A stretch of 44,762 nucleotides of DNA from JAAYJR01 sp964563975 (GCA_964563975.1 CAZLZJ010000013.1:1-44762); one strand, 5' to 3'. Numbered from the stretch's first letter, positions 1 to 8,631 are shown. Notes: generated by a model not told the origin, from the letters alone. Made by a program: numbers and translations.

Positions 1-22
1 CAACTTCCCGATGCGATTGCAG

Positions 23-637
23 CTATCTTATGAAGTCATGGATAGCTTTAAAACCGGTGAAAGGTGCTGACTCGAAGGAATCTTTTGTTGAGATTTTTTG
101 TCTGTGATATCGTCTGTTATCCCAGGGAGCCATTGGGTTTTTTTGCACCCAAAGCCCTTTTTTCAATTTTCTTGCTTCAATTTCCAGGTTAGCAAGTATC
201 GAGTCAGAATTGTATCTCTTAAAATGCCATGCCAGACCTGCTTTTATCATTTCATGGCTGAGCTCTCTGCCATCATCAAGATAGGTAAAGGCAAGTATCC
301 GGTTATAGACGTCAATTCCGGTAATCTCAATGGTTACCTGTTTCCCAAAACATAATCCGGACAGATACTTTTTTGAAATATTAGAAAAAGGCATTCCCCT
401 TTCCGGTGCATCAATTCCATTCATTCTTACTCTGATTGTAGTGTCTCCTTTAATTAAAATATCATAAGTATCTCCGTCAAGAACAGATATTACCTTTCCG
501 GAGACTATATTGCCCGGTTCGATTTTTATACTTTGACTATCCTGTTTTTCAGTTGATTGTTGTTTGCCACTTTTTGATCTGCATGCAACATTTACTATTA
601 GTAACAGAGAAAACCAAAATATTATTTTAGTTCGCAT
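23..637 (-). CDS. Staphylococcal nuclease-like (SNase/thermonuclease) lipoprotein
   Basis: Predicted exported endonuclease of 204 residues. Residues 1-19 form a hydrophobic signal ending at Cys19, a lipobox-like site (VNVAC, with an atypical Asn at -3), so it is probably a lipoprotein. The SNase OB-fold spans about residues 45-175. It keeps the calcium/catalytic Asp region (DGDT), the Arg and Glu of RMNGIDAPE, and the later Arg of DVYNRILA, which match the four active-site positions of staphylococcal nuclease, so activity is expected. It would cleave DNA or RNA in the periplasm or at the surface. It stands alone, facing left, with the decayed corA remnant behind it. The family assignment is firm; the biological role (nutrient scavenging or DNA turnover) is inference. 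Confidence 0.88.
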   Translation of the reverse strand: MRTKIIFWFSLLLIVNVACRSKSGKQQSTEKQDSQSIKIEPGNIVSGKVISVLDGDTYDILIKGDTTIRVRMNGIDAPERGMPFSNISKKYLSGLCFGKQVTIEITGIDVYNRILAFTYLDDGRELSHEMIKAGLAWHFKRYNSDSILANLEIEARKLKKGLWVQKNPMAPWDNRRYHRQKISTKDSFESAPFTGFKAIHDFIR

Positions 638-769
638 TATTTAATAATTGTTAACCCCTTAAGTTATCGGTATAAAATTCACTAAAACTTTCAATTTAAA
701 AAATATTGTTCAGCCAGCAGAATATTTTCAATAAAAAAGTATGAAACCGGATAATTGTTTTTTAATAAT

Positions 770-981
770 TGAGTACTTAAATTAGTTGAAAATTTTATAA
801 ATGATTTTCTAACATTGCAACCATTTTTATTCCGTTGACTTTTATAACAGGAGTGTATGGCATGAATTTTTTTAATATGCCTGAGCTTAAATGGAGGTAT
901 GGTTATTTTGGAATATGGATGATCATTATTATTCTATTTTGCGGAATGGTATTTTATTTTAGGAAAAGGAGATGGTTTTAA
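770..981 (+). pseudogene. corA: corA remnant: 3' end of a CorA-type magnesium transporter
   Basis: Only the C-terminal end of a CorA family Mg2+/Co2+ channel survives. From about 814 the frame reads IATIFIPLTFITGVYGMNF followed by MPELKWRYGY, a hydrophobic helix and a basic RKRRWF tail. That is the CorA pattern of TM1, the GMN signature, the periplasmic loop, TM2 and a lysine/arginine-rich end. Upstream the reading continues as VENFINDFLT in another frame, so about one base is missing near 814, and a stop at 770-772 closes that frame. I could not recognise the roughly 250-residue cytoplasmic domain in the bases between this and the nuclease gene. An intact ATG at 862 could give a 39-residue fragment, but nothing suggests it is functional. 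Confidence 0.72.
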
Positions 982-994
982 TTTTCAGATAAAA

Positions 995-1438
995 TTAATT
1001 ATCAATTCTTATAAATCTGCCTTTCAAATTGAATTCCAACTCTATACCGTTATCCAATTTAACTTCTTGATGGTTCCATTCTATTTCCCAATCAGTTATT
1101 ACATTGTTTGGATAGTGTGTTTTTACATATTCGTTGATTGCAGGCGGAATAACACTTGCAGGCAAAGCAGATTTTCCGTCAATTTTTTTAATTTGATATT
1201 TTCTGTTAAACTCTAATTCAGTCTTGTTATCAAGTTTTATTTCATATTCTTTTTTTGTGCCTTCCATATCAATTTCAGCTTTAACTATTGTCCGGTCAGG
1301 GAAATGAGTTTTGATATAATTCTGAATAGCAACAGGGATTTCAGAATTTTGAATAATTCTGTCCTGTGCAAATAATGTAATTGGCATTATGAAAATAACC
1401 AATAAAATAACGCTTTTGATTTTCTTTAAATTGTTCAT
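995..1438 (-). CDS. Secreted PepSY-like (DUF2874) protein
   Basis: A 147-residue protein with a clear signal peptide (about residues 1-25, ending LFAQ), so periplasmic or exported. The mature part holds two similar units. Each has an 'IP.AI..Y.KTH.P' helix followed by a beta hairpin with 'EIKLDN..ELEFN' or 'EVKLDNGIELEFN', ending in 'IKKIDG' or 'FIRIDN'. This is the pattern of the putative beta-lactamase-inhibitor-like PepSY family (DUF2874), widespread in Bacteroidota. Its biochemical role is not established; protease inhibition or ligand binding is guessed for the fold. A good promoter match lies about 60 bases upstream. It is a single-gene unit convergent with the corA remnant. Confidence 0.75.
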   Translation of the reverse strand: MNNLKKIKSVILLVIFIMPITLFAQDRIIQNSEIPVAIQNYIKTHFPDRTIVKAEIDMEGTKKEYEIKLDNKTELEFNRKYQIKKIDGKSALPASVIPPAINEYVKTHYPNNVITDWEIEWNHQEVKLDNGIELEFNLKGRFIRIDN

Positions 1439-1495
1439 AATATACCTATTTATTTTGTGTTACTCTTTTTAGGATTTTCGCATTCTCCAACTTTG

Positions 1496-1525
1496 CAAAG
1501 ATAATTCAATATCAAGATTAGCAAA
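1496..1525 (-). promoter_or_regulatory. Bacteroidota-type promoter of the PepSY-like gene
   Basis: On the minus strand, TTTG (1522-1525) is followed by an 18-base spacer and TATCTTTG (1496-1503). This fits the Bacteroides sigma-ABfr consensus of TTTG at -33 and TAnnTTTG at -7, although the spacer is one base shorter than the usual 19-21. The start codon of the PepSY-like gene is 58 bases downstream. It is the best two-box match I found in the window. Confidence 0.6.
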
Positions 1526-1548
1526 AAAACTTTTGTGTGCAAAAGCTC

Positions 1549-1579
1549 ACGCATGAAAAAATTTTCCAATTTCATGCGT
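1549..1579. repeat. Perfect 10-bp inverted repeat
   Basis: ACGCATGAAA at 1549-1558 is mirrored by TTTCATGCGT at 1570-1579, with an 11-base A/T-rich loop. It lies between the end of the methyltransferase gene and the promoter of the PepSY-like gene, both facing left. It could be the terminator hairpin of the methyltransferase, although no clean T-tract follows on that strand. It could instead be an operator about 25 bases upstream of the -33 box. Confidence 0.6.
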
Positions 1580-1617
1580 TAATCAAATCGCATATTTACG
1601 ATTGATTTCATCACACT

Positions 1618-2388
1618 TTAAATCTTTTTTCCGATATAAAACATATAGCCGTAATATGCTTTATATTTGTAATATAACTCTGCTTCATATTGCATGGATG
1701 TGACAAATTCTTTTATGGAATTGTTCCCGTCATATTTTTTCAGAAACGATTCTCGTCTCGATGTTTGCCAAGCATAATAGTCTATCCAAATAGTTTCCGG
1801 CAAGATATAAGTGGCAATCGGAAGATAGCCTGCTTTTTGCATTTGAGCAACCTTGTTCGAAATTGTGTCTATTTCGGGATAAATTTTTTGCCAAAAATCC
1901 TGAATTTCGGCAGGTTGCTCTTCGCTAAACCAAGTATTTTCTGTAACTGCAATATATCCGCCCTGTTTCAGAAATTTTCTCCACTCATTTAGTCCACGCT
2001 CAAATCCAATGTTATAAATCGCACCTTCCGACCAAATCAAATCTAATTCTTCTTTTTGAAATGGAAGATTTTCCATATTGCCGATAATGCCTTTCACTCT
2101 ATCTTGAAGATTTTTGATTTGGGCATTTTTGTTGAATTGATTTATAAAATCGGGCCAAGTATCAACACCGATAATTTCACACGGTGTGTTTTCTCCTAAT
2201 ACCATTGTTTGACCACCTGTTCCACAACCAATATCGGCAATTTTGGATTTTTCGGAAAGACCACCTATAAACCTCAATGCTTTAAGCGTTTCTTCTGGGC
2301 TTCCGGGACCTTGACGTTCTGTATTTGAAAAAAAGTCATAAATAATATTCAAGTCAAATTCGTGAATTGTCTGTTTTTCGTTATTCAT
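1618..2388 (-). CDS. Class I SAM-dependent methyltransferase
   Basis: A 256-residue cytosolic methyltransferase. Motif I, which binds S-adenosylmethionine, is IADIGCGTGGQT at about residues 51-62. The acidic residue ending strand 2 is in IGVDTWPDF, and post-motif regions read GNMENLPFQ and LDLIWSEGAIYNIGF. The C-terminal third (about 165-256) is rich in Tyr and Trp and probably forms the substrate lid. The family resembles small-molecule or arsenite-type methyltransferases common in Bacteroidota, but I cannot name the substrate. It sits alone between two decayed genes, a neighbourhood that looks like an accessory spot. The start ATG has no obvious ribosome binding site, as is usual here. Confidence 0.82.
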   Translation of the reverse strand: MNNEKQTIHEFDLNIIYDFFSNTERQGPGSPEETLKALRFIGGLSEKSKIADIGCGTGGQTMVLGENTPCEIIGVDTWPDFINQFNKNAQIKNLQDRVKGIIGNMENLPFQKEELDLIWSEGAIYNIGFERGLNEWRKFLKQGGYIAVTENTWFSEEQPAEIQDFWQKIYPEIDTISNKVAQMQKAGYLPIATYILPETIWIDYYAWQTSRRESFLKKYDGNNSIKEFVTSMQYEAELYYKYKAYYGYMFYIGKKI

Positions 2389-2502
2389 TTTTTCATTTTG
2401 TTGTAATATATAAAAAGCATTAAATTATTTCTTCATTTCTGTCTTGCAATGTTTATGAGTATATGAAGATATAAATTTAGTGATTTTATTTTATGTTTTT
2501 CT

Positions 2503-3030
2503 TTATGCTTTACCCAAGATTTGGGTTGTAACAAAAAATCTCCAGTCAAATGAGCCAGTAAGAGTTTGATAAGTATTATCATTTGAGTAAGTTTTAATTT
2601 TTTTCCAGAACATTTTATCTACTTTTAATATTTCATTTGCATTGGCTCTATTCCATCTCCCGCTCACAGAGTTTTGTTTGATGCCTGATTGCTTTCTGAT
2701 ATAGTTTCTGCGGGTAGGTTTTTTCTCCTATACCAATAGCCAAACGAACATTTATTTCACTATAATTTTTTTTATCATCAAGGGGTTTTGTTTTTTTGAT
2801 AACAGCTTTAATTTCCAAAGCTTTTTTCAGTGCATTTTTCGGATTAACTATCTCTATTTGAAAAAAATCACCCCTTTTTATATTCCAATTTTTGGGTCTG
2901 TTTCTCTATGTGTTAAAAAGATTTTTGAGTGGTGATAACCATTTTTCTTGATTTACCAACTTCTTTGATCCTATAATATCTCCTGTAAAAACTGCTATTA
3001 TACTATAAATATCATTAAAAAAACAACAAT
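2503..3030 (-). pseudogene. Broken SatD-like regulator gene
   Basis: No open frame crosses this stretch, yet translated fragments match one protein in order. The N-terminal part reads IAVFTGDIIGSKKL, then LSPLKNLFNT, a stop at about 2908, then RPKNWNIKRGDFFQIEIVNP and onward to NVRLAIGIGEKTY. After a frame change the tail reads GIKQNSVSGRWNRANA, then EILKVDKMFWKKI, ending at 2503. This resembles the small SatD-like proteins of Bacteroidota, in which a GDI..S.KL nucleotide-cyclase-like start is followed by a C-terminal helix-turn-helix (SVSGRWNRAN). The central segment between GEKTY and the tail appears deleted. The first codon is uncertain because a stop follows a few codons after the ATG near 3014. 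Decay is clear; the family name is moderately sure. Confidence 0.65.
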
Positions 3031-3097
3031 TAAAAATATCGTCTAAAAAAACGATAATTCAAATTATCATTGATTGCTATGATAAATCGAAGCCTTT

Positions 3098-3184
3098 TGG
3101 TGCCCAGAACAGGAATCGAACCTGCACATCCTTACGGACACTAGTCCCTGAAACTAGCGCGTCTACCAATTCCGCCATCTGGGC
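3098..3184 (-). tRNA. tRNA-Leu (anticodon CAG)
   Basis: The minus strand folds as a type II tRNA. The acceptor stem is GCCCAGA / TCTGGGC, with the D-arm, an anticodon stem CTAGT/ACTAG, and loop TTCAGGG giving anticodon CAG for CUG codons. A long variable arm (TGTCCGTAAGGATGT) and T-arm GGTTCGATTCC follow. The 3' CCA is encoded (3098-3100). The long variable arm fits leucine. A TAATTTTG box at 3207-3214 (minus strand) lies 22 bases upstream and may be its promoter. Confidence 0.96.
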
Positions 3185-3376
3185 TTACTATTTTTATAAA
3201 GCAGAACAAAATTACAAAATTTCTTTAAATCTTGACATTTTAACAAAAATTGTTGTTTTAATTTTTCATATTTCAAAGTAAACTCAGGTTGCTCAAACAA
3301 ATTCCTTTATTTTATTTTTTTTAAAAAACTGACAAGAAATTACTAAAAGTATATAAAACAGTTTTTGATTATTTTT

Positions 3377-3384
3377 TATCTTTG
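3377..3384 (+). promoter_or_regulatory. Putative -7 box of purL
   Basis: TATCTTTG matches the Bacteroidota -7 consensus TAnnTTTG, about 41 bases upstream of the purL ATG. No convincing -33 TTTG is found at the expected distance. I see no purine riboswitch fold in the 240-base gap before purL. Confidence 0.45.
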
Positions 3385-3425
3385 AACCGCATCAAAACAT
3401 ATCTATTTTTAAATTCAACCGTAAA

Positions 3426-6400
3426 ATGATTTATTTTTATAAAACTAAAAACAACACAGTTATTGCTGTTGAATCGACTTTCTTTCTGAATAAGGAAGAC
3501 AATGAGAAATTGGCCTGGCTCCTTTCTTATGCCGAACTTATCAATAAAGAGACTGTTGATGGCCGGTTTAAAGGTCCTCGCAAAGAGATTATTACCCCCT
3601 GGAGTACTAATGCAGTTGAAATTACCCGAAATGTGGGTATCAACGGGATTTTAAGAATAGAAGAGTTTACTGAAATTACTGATCAGAGCGAAGATTATGA
3701 TTATATGCTACAACAAATTTATAAAGGTTTGTCGCAAGATATTTTTTTAATGGATAAACAACCTGATCCTGTTATTGATATTAAAGATATTGATGAATAT
3801 AATCAAAAAGAGGGTCTTGCGCTTAGTGATGATGAAATAGATTATTTGAACTCTGTTTCGAAAGCAATTGGGAGACCTCTTACAGATAGCGAAGTTTATG
3901 GCTTTGCACAAGTGAATTCCGAACATTGCCGCCATAAAATCTTTAACGGTACTTTTATTATCGATGGTAAAGAGATGAAATCTTCGCTCTTTGGAATGAT
4001 TAAAAAAACATCAAATGTAAATCCAAATAAGATAGTTTCGGCATACAAAGATAACTGCTCTTTTGTTTCAGGCCCTGAAGTAGAGCAATTTGCTCCTGCC
4101 ACACAGGATAAGTCCGATTATTTTGAAGTAAAAAATATTGAGACCGTACTTTCATTAAAAGCTGAAACACATAATTTCCCAACAACAGTAGAACCTTTTA
4201 ATGGAGGTTCTACCGGTGCGGGAGGGGAGATTCGCGATCGTATGGCGGGAGGGAGGGGAGGTTTCCCTATAGCAGGAACTGCTGTGTATATGACTTCTTA
4301 CCCCCGCTCCGAGCCTGATCGTTCATGGGAACAGGCAACAAAAGAGAGGGATTGGCTTTATCGCTCTCCGGAAGAGATTCTTATTAAAGCATCGAATGGA
4401 GCAAGTGACTTTGGAAGTAAATTTGGTCAACCACTGATCACCGGATCCCTTTTGACTTTTGAGCATTTTGAAAAGAATAAAAAATATGGGTTTGATAAAG
4501 TGATCATGCTGGCCGGTGGTATCGGATTTGCAAATAAAAAATATAGTTTGAAAAATAATCCGGAGAAAGGTGACAAAATTATTTTGCTGGGAGGCGATAA
4601 CTATCGCATAGGAATGGGAGGGGGAGCTGTCTCGTCAGTGGCAACGGGAGAATTTGAAGATTCAATTGAGTTAAATGCTGTTCAGCGTGCTAACCCTGAG
4701 ATGCAGAAAAGAGTGTATAATGTAATCAGGGCATTGAGCGAATCTGACGATAATCCCATTATTTCAATACATGACCATGGAGCTGGAGGACATTTGAATT
4801 GTCTGTCTGAATTGGTGGAAACAACAGGAGGTAAAATTGATACAGCAAAACTTCCGGTGGGCGATCCGACACTTTCTCAAAAAGAGATAATAGGTAATGA
4901 ATCGCAGGAGAGAATGGGACTTGTCATTAAAGCTGAACATGTTGAGCTGTTGCAGAGAATAGCAGAAAGGGAACGCGCTCCTGTTTATGTAATAGGAGAA
5001 ATTACAGGTGACATGCAATTTACTTTTGAAAATTCCAAAACAGGTGAAAAACCTGTCGACTGGCAATTGGCATATATGTTTGGTAACCTGCCTGAAACGA
5101 TTTTGGAAGATGATACTGCCGATACTGAATTTGATGAGATTGAATATTCCTTGCCGGATATTAAGAAGATGATTGAACAGGTGATCCGGATGGAGGCTGT
5201 GGCTTGTAAGGATTGGTTGACCAATAAGTCAGACAGATCTGCTACCGGTTTGATTGCCAAGCAGCAAGGGGTAGGCCGTCTGCATCTTCCTTTAAATAAT
5301 GTTGGGGTAATAGCACTTGATTACCACGGAGTAAAGGGATATGCAACATCACTGGGGCATGCACCTGTTGCCGGATTAATTGATTCTGCAGCCGGCTCAG
5401 TGCTGTCAATAGCTGAAGCTTTGACAAATATTGTATGGGCACCGTTAGCCGGTAAAATGCGGGGTATTTCATTAAGCGCAAACTGGATGTGGCCGGCTAA
5501 AAATCCGGGAGAAAATGCACGAATCTATAAAGCAGTTGAAGCAGCAAGTGAATTTGCCTGTGCTTTGGGTATCAATATTCCTACAGGCAAAGATTCTTTG
5601 TCAATGACTCAGAAATATAAAGATGATACTGTATATGCACCCGGAACAGTAATTATTTCTGCATCCGGTGAAGTCTCTGATATTCGCAAGGTTATTGAAC
5701 CTGTTTTAATAGATGACAGATCTAAAGAAATTTTATTTATTGATTTTTCATTTTGTAAACGCAGCCTGGGAGGGAGCTCTTTTGCTCAATATCTAAATAA
5801 GATCGGTAAGTCGGCTCCGTCTGTTACTGATGCTGAGAAATTTGTTAATGCATTTAATACAGTGCAGGAGCTTATCGAAAAAAAATTGATTCTTGCCGGG
5901 CATGATATCGGGTCGGGTGGATTGATAACAACACTGCTTGAGTTGTGCTTTAGTTCTAATAATATTGGAATGGATGTCGATCTGACAGGAATAGGTGAAG
6001 CAGATATGGTAAAAGTTCTGTTTAGTGAAAATCCGGGTATAGTAATTCAATGTGCAGATAATAACAGGGTAAAGGAGCTGCTTGAAAAAAATGAGATTGG
6101 TTATGTGGCTCTGGGAGTGCCTGTCAATTCGGCTGAAGTTATAATTAAAAATTTTGATTCAGAAGTTAATCTGGATATTCAAAAATTAAGAGATATCTGG
6201 TTCAGAACCTCTTACTTGTTTGATCGTAAACAGAGTGGAGAAATTAAAGCTTTTGAAAGATTTAATAATTATAAAAAATTTGAACATAAATTTGATTTTC
6301 AGGCATTTACCGGTAAGGCTGCTGATTATGGCATTGAGTTGTACAGAAAAAACAGATCAGGTATTAAAGCAGCTGTTATAAGGGAAAAAGGTGTTAATGG

Positions 6401-7109
6401 CGATAGAGAGATGGCTTATGCAATGTATCTTGCCGGATTGGATGTTAAAGATGTGCATATGACAGATCTTATTTATGGAAGAGAAACTCTTGAAGACGTG
6501 AATATGATCGTATTTGCCGGAGGCTTCTCTAATTCTAATGTTTTAGGCCCGGCAAAAGGGTGGGCAGGAGCATTTAAATTTAATGATAAAGCAAGGATTG
6601 CTCTTGAAAATTTTTATAAAAGAGATGATACCCTTAGTCTTGGAGTATGTAATGGTTGTCAGCTGATGACAGAACTCGGACTTGTTAATCAGGATCATAA
6701 ATATCATCCTGAAATATTACAAAATGACTCCGGAAAATTTGAATCGGCATTTCTGAATGTGGATATTCTTGAAAATAATTCTGTTATGCTTAAGGATATG
6801 GCCGGCATGAAACTTGGAGTATGGGTTGCTCATAGTGAAGGAAAGTTTAATCTGCCCGGTGATGAAAAAAGGTATAATATCCCCGTCAGATACAGTTTTA
6901 ATGAATATCCTGCAAATCCCAATGGCTCAGATTATTCAGCTGCTGCAATATGTTCAGACAATGGCCGCCATCTTGCTGCTATGATTCACCTTGAAAGAGC
7001 TTTTTTACCCTGGCAATGGGCACACTATCCCGCCGGTAGGGAAACAGATGAGATTTCTCCCTGGATTAAGGCTTTTGTAAATGCACGTAACTGGATAAAA
7101 AATATTTAG
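3426..7109 (+). CDS. purL: Phosphoribosylformylglycinamidine synthase, single-chain
   Basis: Catalyses the fourth step of de novo purine synthesis: FGAR + glutamine + ATP to FGAM. The 1227 residues correspond to the long, one-chain form used by Proteobacteria, Bacteroidota and eukaryotes rather than the split PurS/PurL/PurQ form. An N-terminal PurS-like part precedes the two AIRS-like ATPase halves, with FAQVNSEHCRHKIFNG and TVEPFNGGSTGAGGEIRD in the first half and PTGKDSLSMTQ in the second. The C-terminal glutamine amidotransferase carries the nucleophile Cys1075 in LGVCNGCQLM and the late His of the triad. The stop lies 17 bases from the convergent DJ-1 gene. PurC is encoded elsewhere in the window, so the pathway genes are scattered. 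Confidence 0.97.
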   Translation: MIYFYKTKNNTVIAVESTFFLNKEDNEKLAWLLSYAELINKETVDGRFKGPRKEIITPWSTNAVEITRNVGINGILRIEEFTEITDQSEDYDYMLQQIYKGLSQDIFLMDKQPDPVIDIKDIDEYNQKEGLALSDDEIDYLNSVSKAIGRPLTDSEVYGFAQVNSEHCRHKIFNGTFIIDGKEMKSSLFGMIKKTSNVNPNKIVSAYKDNCSFVSGPEVEQFAPATQDKSDYFEVKNIETVLSLKAETHNFPTTVEPFNGGSTGAGGEIRDRMAGGRGGFPIAGTAVYMTSYPRSEPDRSWEQATKERDWLYRSPEEILIKASNGASDFGSKFGQPLITGSLLTFEHFEKNKKYGFDKVIMLAGGIGFANKKYSLKNNPEKGDKIILLGGDNYRIGMGGGAVSSVATGEFEDSIELNAVQRANPEMQKRVYNVIRALSESDDNPIISIHDHGAGGHLNCLSELVETTGGKIDTAKLPVGDPTLSQKEIIGNESQERMGLVIKAEHVELLQRIAERERAPVYVIGEITGDMQFTFENSKTGEKPVDWQLAYMFGNLPETILEDDTADTEFDEIEYSLPDIKKMIEQVIRMEAVACKDWLTNKSDRSATGLIAKQQGVGRLHLPLNNVGVIALDYHGVKGYATSLGHAPVAGLIDSAAGSVLSIAEALTNIVWAPLAGKMRGISLSANWMWPAKNPGENARIYKAVEAASEFACALGINIPTGKDSLSMTQKYKDDTVYAPGTVIISASGEVSDIRKVIEPVLIDDRSKEILFIDFSFCKRSLGGSSFAQYLNKIGKSAPSVTDAEKFVNAFNTVQELIEKKLILAGHDIGSGGLITTLLELCFSSNNIGMDVDLTGIGEADMVKVLFSENPGIVIQCADNNRVKELLEKNEIGYVALGVPVNSAEVIIKNFDSEVNLDIQKLRDIWFRTSYLFDRKQSGEIKAFERFNNYKKFEHKFDFQAFTGKAADYGIELYRKNRSGIKAAVIREKGVNGDREMAYAMYLAGLDVKDVHMTDLIYGRETLEDVNMIVFAGGFSNSNVLGPAKGWAGAFKFNDKARIALENFYKRDDTLSLGVCNGCQLMTELGLVNQDHKYHPEILQNDSGKFESAFLNVDILENNSVMLKDMAGMKLGVWVAHSEGKFNLPGDEKRYNIPVRYSFNEYPANPNGSDYSAAAICSDNGRHLAAMIHLERAFLPWQWAHYPAGRETDEISPWIKAFVNARNWIKNI

Positions 7110-7126
7110 TAAATTCTTTAAGAGAA

Positions 7127-7678
7127 TTATGCAAATATCATATCTTCAGCTAATTGTGATGCCAGTTTATCTCCTTTAAGAGTTCTTACAATTTCTAATG
7201 CAAATTTAATGGCGACACCCGGGCCTTTTCCGGTAATAATTTGGCCGGCAATTTCTACGTCTGCTCCTGTTACATTGGCACCGGTAAGCTTACTTTCAAA
7301 ACCGGGATAGCATGTTGCAGTCTTGTCTTTTAAAATACCAAGATCGCCAAACATCATAGGCGCAGCACATATTGCTCCAAGTGATTTGCCTTCATTGTAA
7401 AACTTGAGTACTTGTTCCCTGAGACCCGGATGATCTTTTAAATTTTCTGATCCGGGCATTCCTCCGGGAAGTACTATCATGCTAATATTGTCAAAGTTCG
7501 TTTCTTCAAAAAGTCTATCGGCAATTAGTTTTATTCCATGGGCACCCGTAACTTCAGATTTTCCGGATATGGAGATGGTAATTGTCTCAATATTTGCTCT
7601 TCTAAGCACGTCAATTATGCTGACTGCTTCAATCTCTTCAAAACCGTCGGCCAGCTGGACTGCTACTTTTGTTTCCAT
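7127..7678 (-). CDS. DJ-1/PfpI family protein
   Basis: A 183-residue cytosolic protein of the DJ-1/YajL/ThiJ class. The nucleophile elbow is GAICAAP with Cys104, supported by the acidic pair at residues 14-15 (DGFEEIEA) and the oxyanion-region PGGMPGSENL. This is the residue set of true DJ-1-type members, proposed to act as chaperones or glyoxalase-like enzymes under oxidative or carbonyl stress. No catalytic His of the PfpI protease class is evident. It lies downstream of an ECF sigma gene but is separated from it by 80 bases and a strong terminator, so it probably has its own promoter. Confidence 0.9.
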   Translation of the reverse strand: METKVAVQLADGFEEIEAVSIIDVLRRANIETITISISGKSEVTGAHGIKLIADRLFEETNFDNISMIVLPGGMPGSENLKDHPGLREQVLKFYNEGKSLGAICAAPMMFGDLGILKDKTATCYPGFESKLTGANVTGADVEIAGQIITGKGPGVAIKFALEIVRTLKGDKLASQLAEDMIFA

Positions 7679-7701
7679 AATAAAGTTTTTTTCTGCAAAA
7701 T

Positions 7702-7732
7702 AAAAAAAGATCCCGGGATTCCCAAGATCTTT
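7702..7732 (-). terminator. Rho-independent terminator of the ECF sigma gene at 7759-8268
   Basis: On the minus strand a 13-bp stem (AAAGATCTTGGGA with TCCCGGGATCTTT, two G-T wobble pairs) with a tiny loop is followed by an unbroken T-run. It sits 27 bases after the stop of the sigma gene and upstream of the DJ-1 gene, so it should insulate the two. Confidence 0.85.
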
Positions 7733-7758
7733 AGTAAAAGTATCTAAGAAAGTAAGGC

Positions 7759-8268
7759 TTAATTATAAGCATAACCGTGTAAAGACCCGGCTAATTTTTT
7801 TCTGCTGAAAAAGATTCGACTCTTAACAGTGCCTATGGGTAAATTTAACTCTTCTGCAATCTCTTTATATTTGTAGCCATCAAGAAACATAGTAAATGGA
7901 ATACGGTATTCATCTTCCAACTGATCAATAGTGTTGGTTATTTCAACTGCACTATAAAGAGAATCGGGAGCAGGATATACTTTATCTTTTGAAAATAACA
8001 GGTGAAAATCACTGTTTGAATCATTAAATGTATTTCTAATTTTTACATTTCTCCTGTAATCATTAATAAAAGTATTTTTCATAATGGTGTATATCCATGC
8101 TTTGAAGTTCGTATTTTGAGTATACTTATCTCTGTATGTAAGAGCTTTTAGCATTGTCTCTTGTGTCAGATCATCAGCTTTTTCCGGATCTGCTGTCAAA
8201 CTAAGAGCATAGTAATGGAGTTTTTTCCTTAATCCAAGTAATGTGTCGTTAAATTGATTCTGGGTCAT
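7759..8268 (-). CDS. ECF-type RNA polymerase sigma factor
   Basis: A 169-residue group 4 sigma factor. Region 2 (about residues 10-75) reads ADDLTQETMLKAL and FKAWIYTIMKNTFINDYRR, the core-binding and -10-melting helices. Region 4 (about 115-165) has YKEIAEELNLPIGTVKSRIFFSRKKL, the -35 recognition helix-turn-helix. The spacing and size are typical of Bacteroidota ECF factors that act in stress or envelope responses. No anti-sigma gene is adjacent, so regulation is unknown. A TACTTTTG box 27 bases upstream and a strong terminator downstream make it a monocistronic unit. Confidence 0.92.
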   Translation of the reverse strand: MTQNQFNDTLLGLRKKLHYYALSLTADPEKADDLTQETMLKALTYRDKYTQNTNFKAWIYTIMKNTFINDYRRNVKIRNTFNDSNSDFHLLFSKDKVYPAPDSLYSAVEITNTIDQLEDEYRIPFTMFLDGYKYKEIAEELNLPIGTVKSRIFFSRKKLAGSLHGYAYN

Positions 8269-8294
8269 GGCGTATATTTTTTATATTCTTTAAA

Positions 8295-8302
8295 CAAAAG
8301 TA
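8295..8302 (-). promoter_or_regulatory. Putative -7 box of the ECF sigma gene
   Basis: Reads TACTTTTG on the minus strand, an exact TAnnTTTG match, 26 bases before the start codon at 8268. The -33 side is A/T-rich without a clear TTTG. Confidence 0.45.
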
Positions 8303-8631
8303 TAATATATGAATTGAAATAAAAAGAATTTAAGCTCTTTTTTTATTTGATTTTTTCTATGAGATATAAAGAAAATTTATCAGTAATTGTAATTAATAGG
8401 TAAGTAACTGAATGATTGATAAATTACGAATTTTTATTTTTTATTTTTGTGTCTGCTTAAAGGTAGTTTTAAAATTTAATATTAACTATTTCTTATCTAT
8501 TTAGCTTTAAAATGTTAAATAAAACTGTTATTTTTCGAAAAAATCAGTTTAATCTGATATTGAAAAAGTTTTGTATTGTTAATTTATATTATTTCTGTTT
8601 AACAAAAATTGTATATTAGCGAAAAAAAAAT
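8303..8631. other. AT-rich divergent intergenic region
   Basis: Separates the leftward sigma factor gene and the rightward DUF5606 gene. It is almost entirely A/T, with no RNA fold, repeat array or credible coding frame that I can support. The only open frame, about 35 codons from the ATG near 8512, is compositionally random. It presumably holds both promoters. Confidence 0.6.

Noticed and set aside
3098..3184. Integration hotspot at tRNA-Leu
   Set aside because: No integrase gene and no repeat of the tRNA 3' end was seen in the flanking sequence, so I report only gene decay nearby.
8512..8619. A short open frame of about 35 codons between the sigma factor and DUF5606 genes
   Set aside because: The product is random-looking, rich in Phe, Leu and Lys as expected from A/T-rich DNA, and no leader or GG motif is present.
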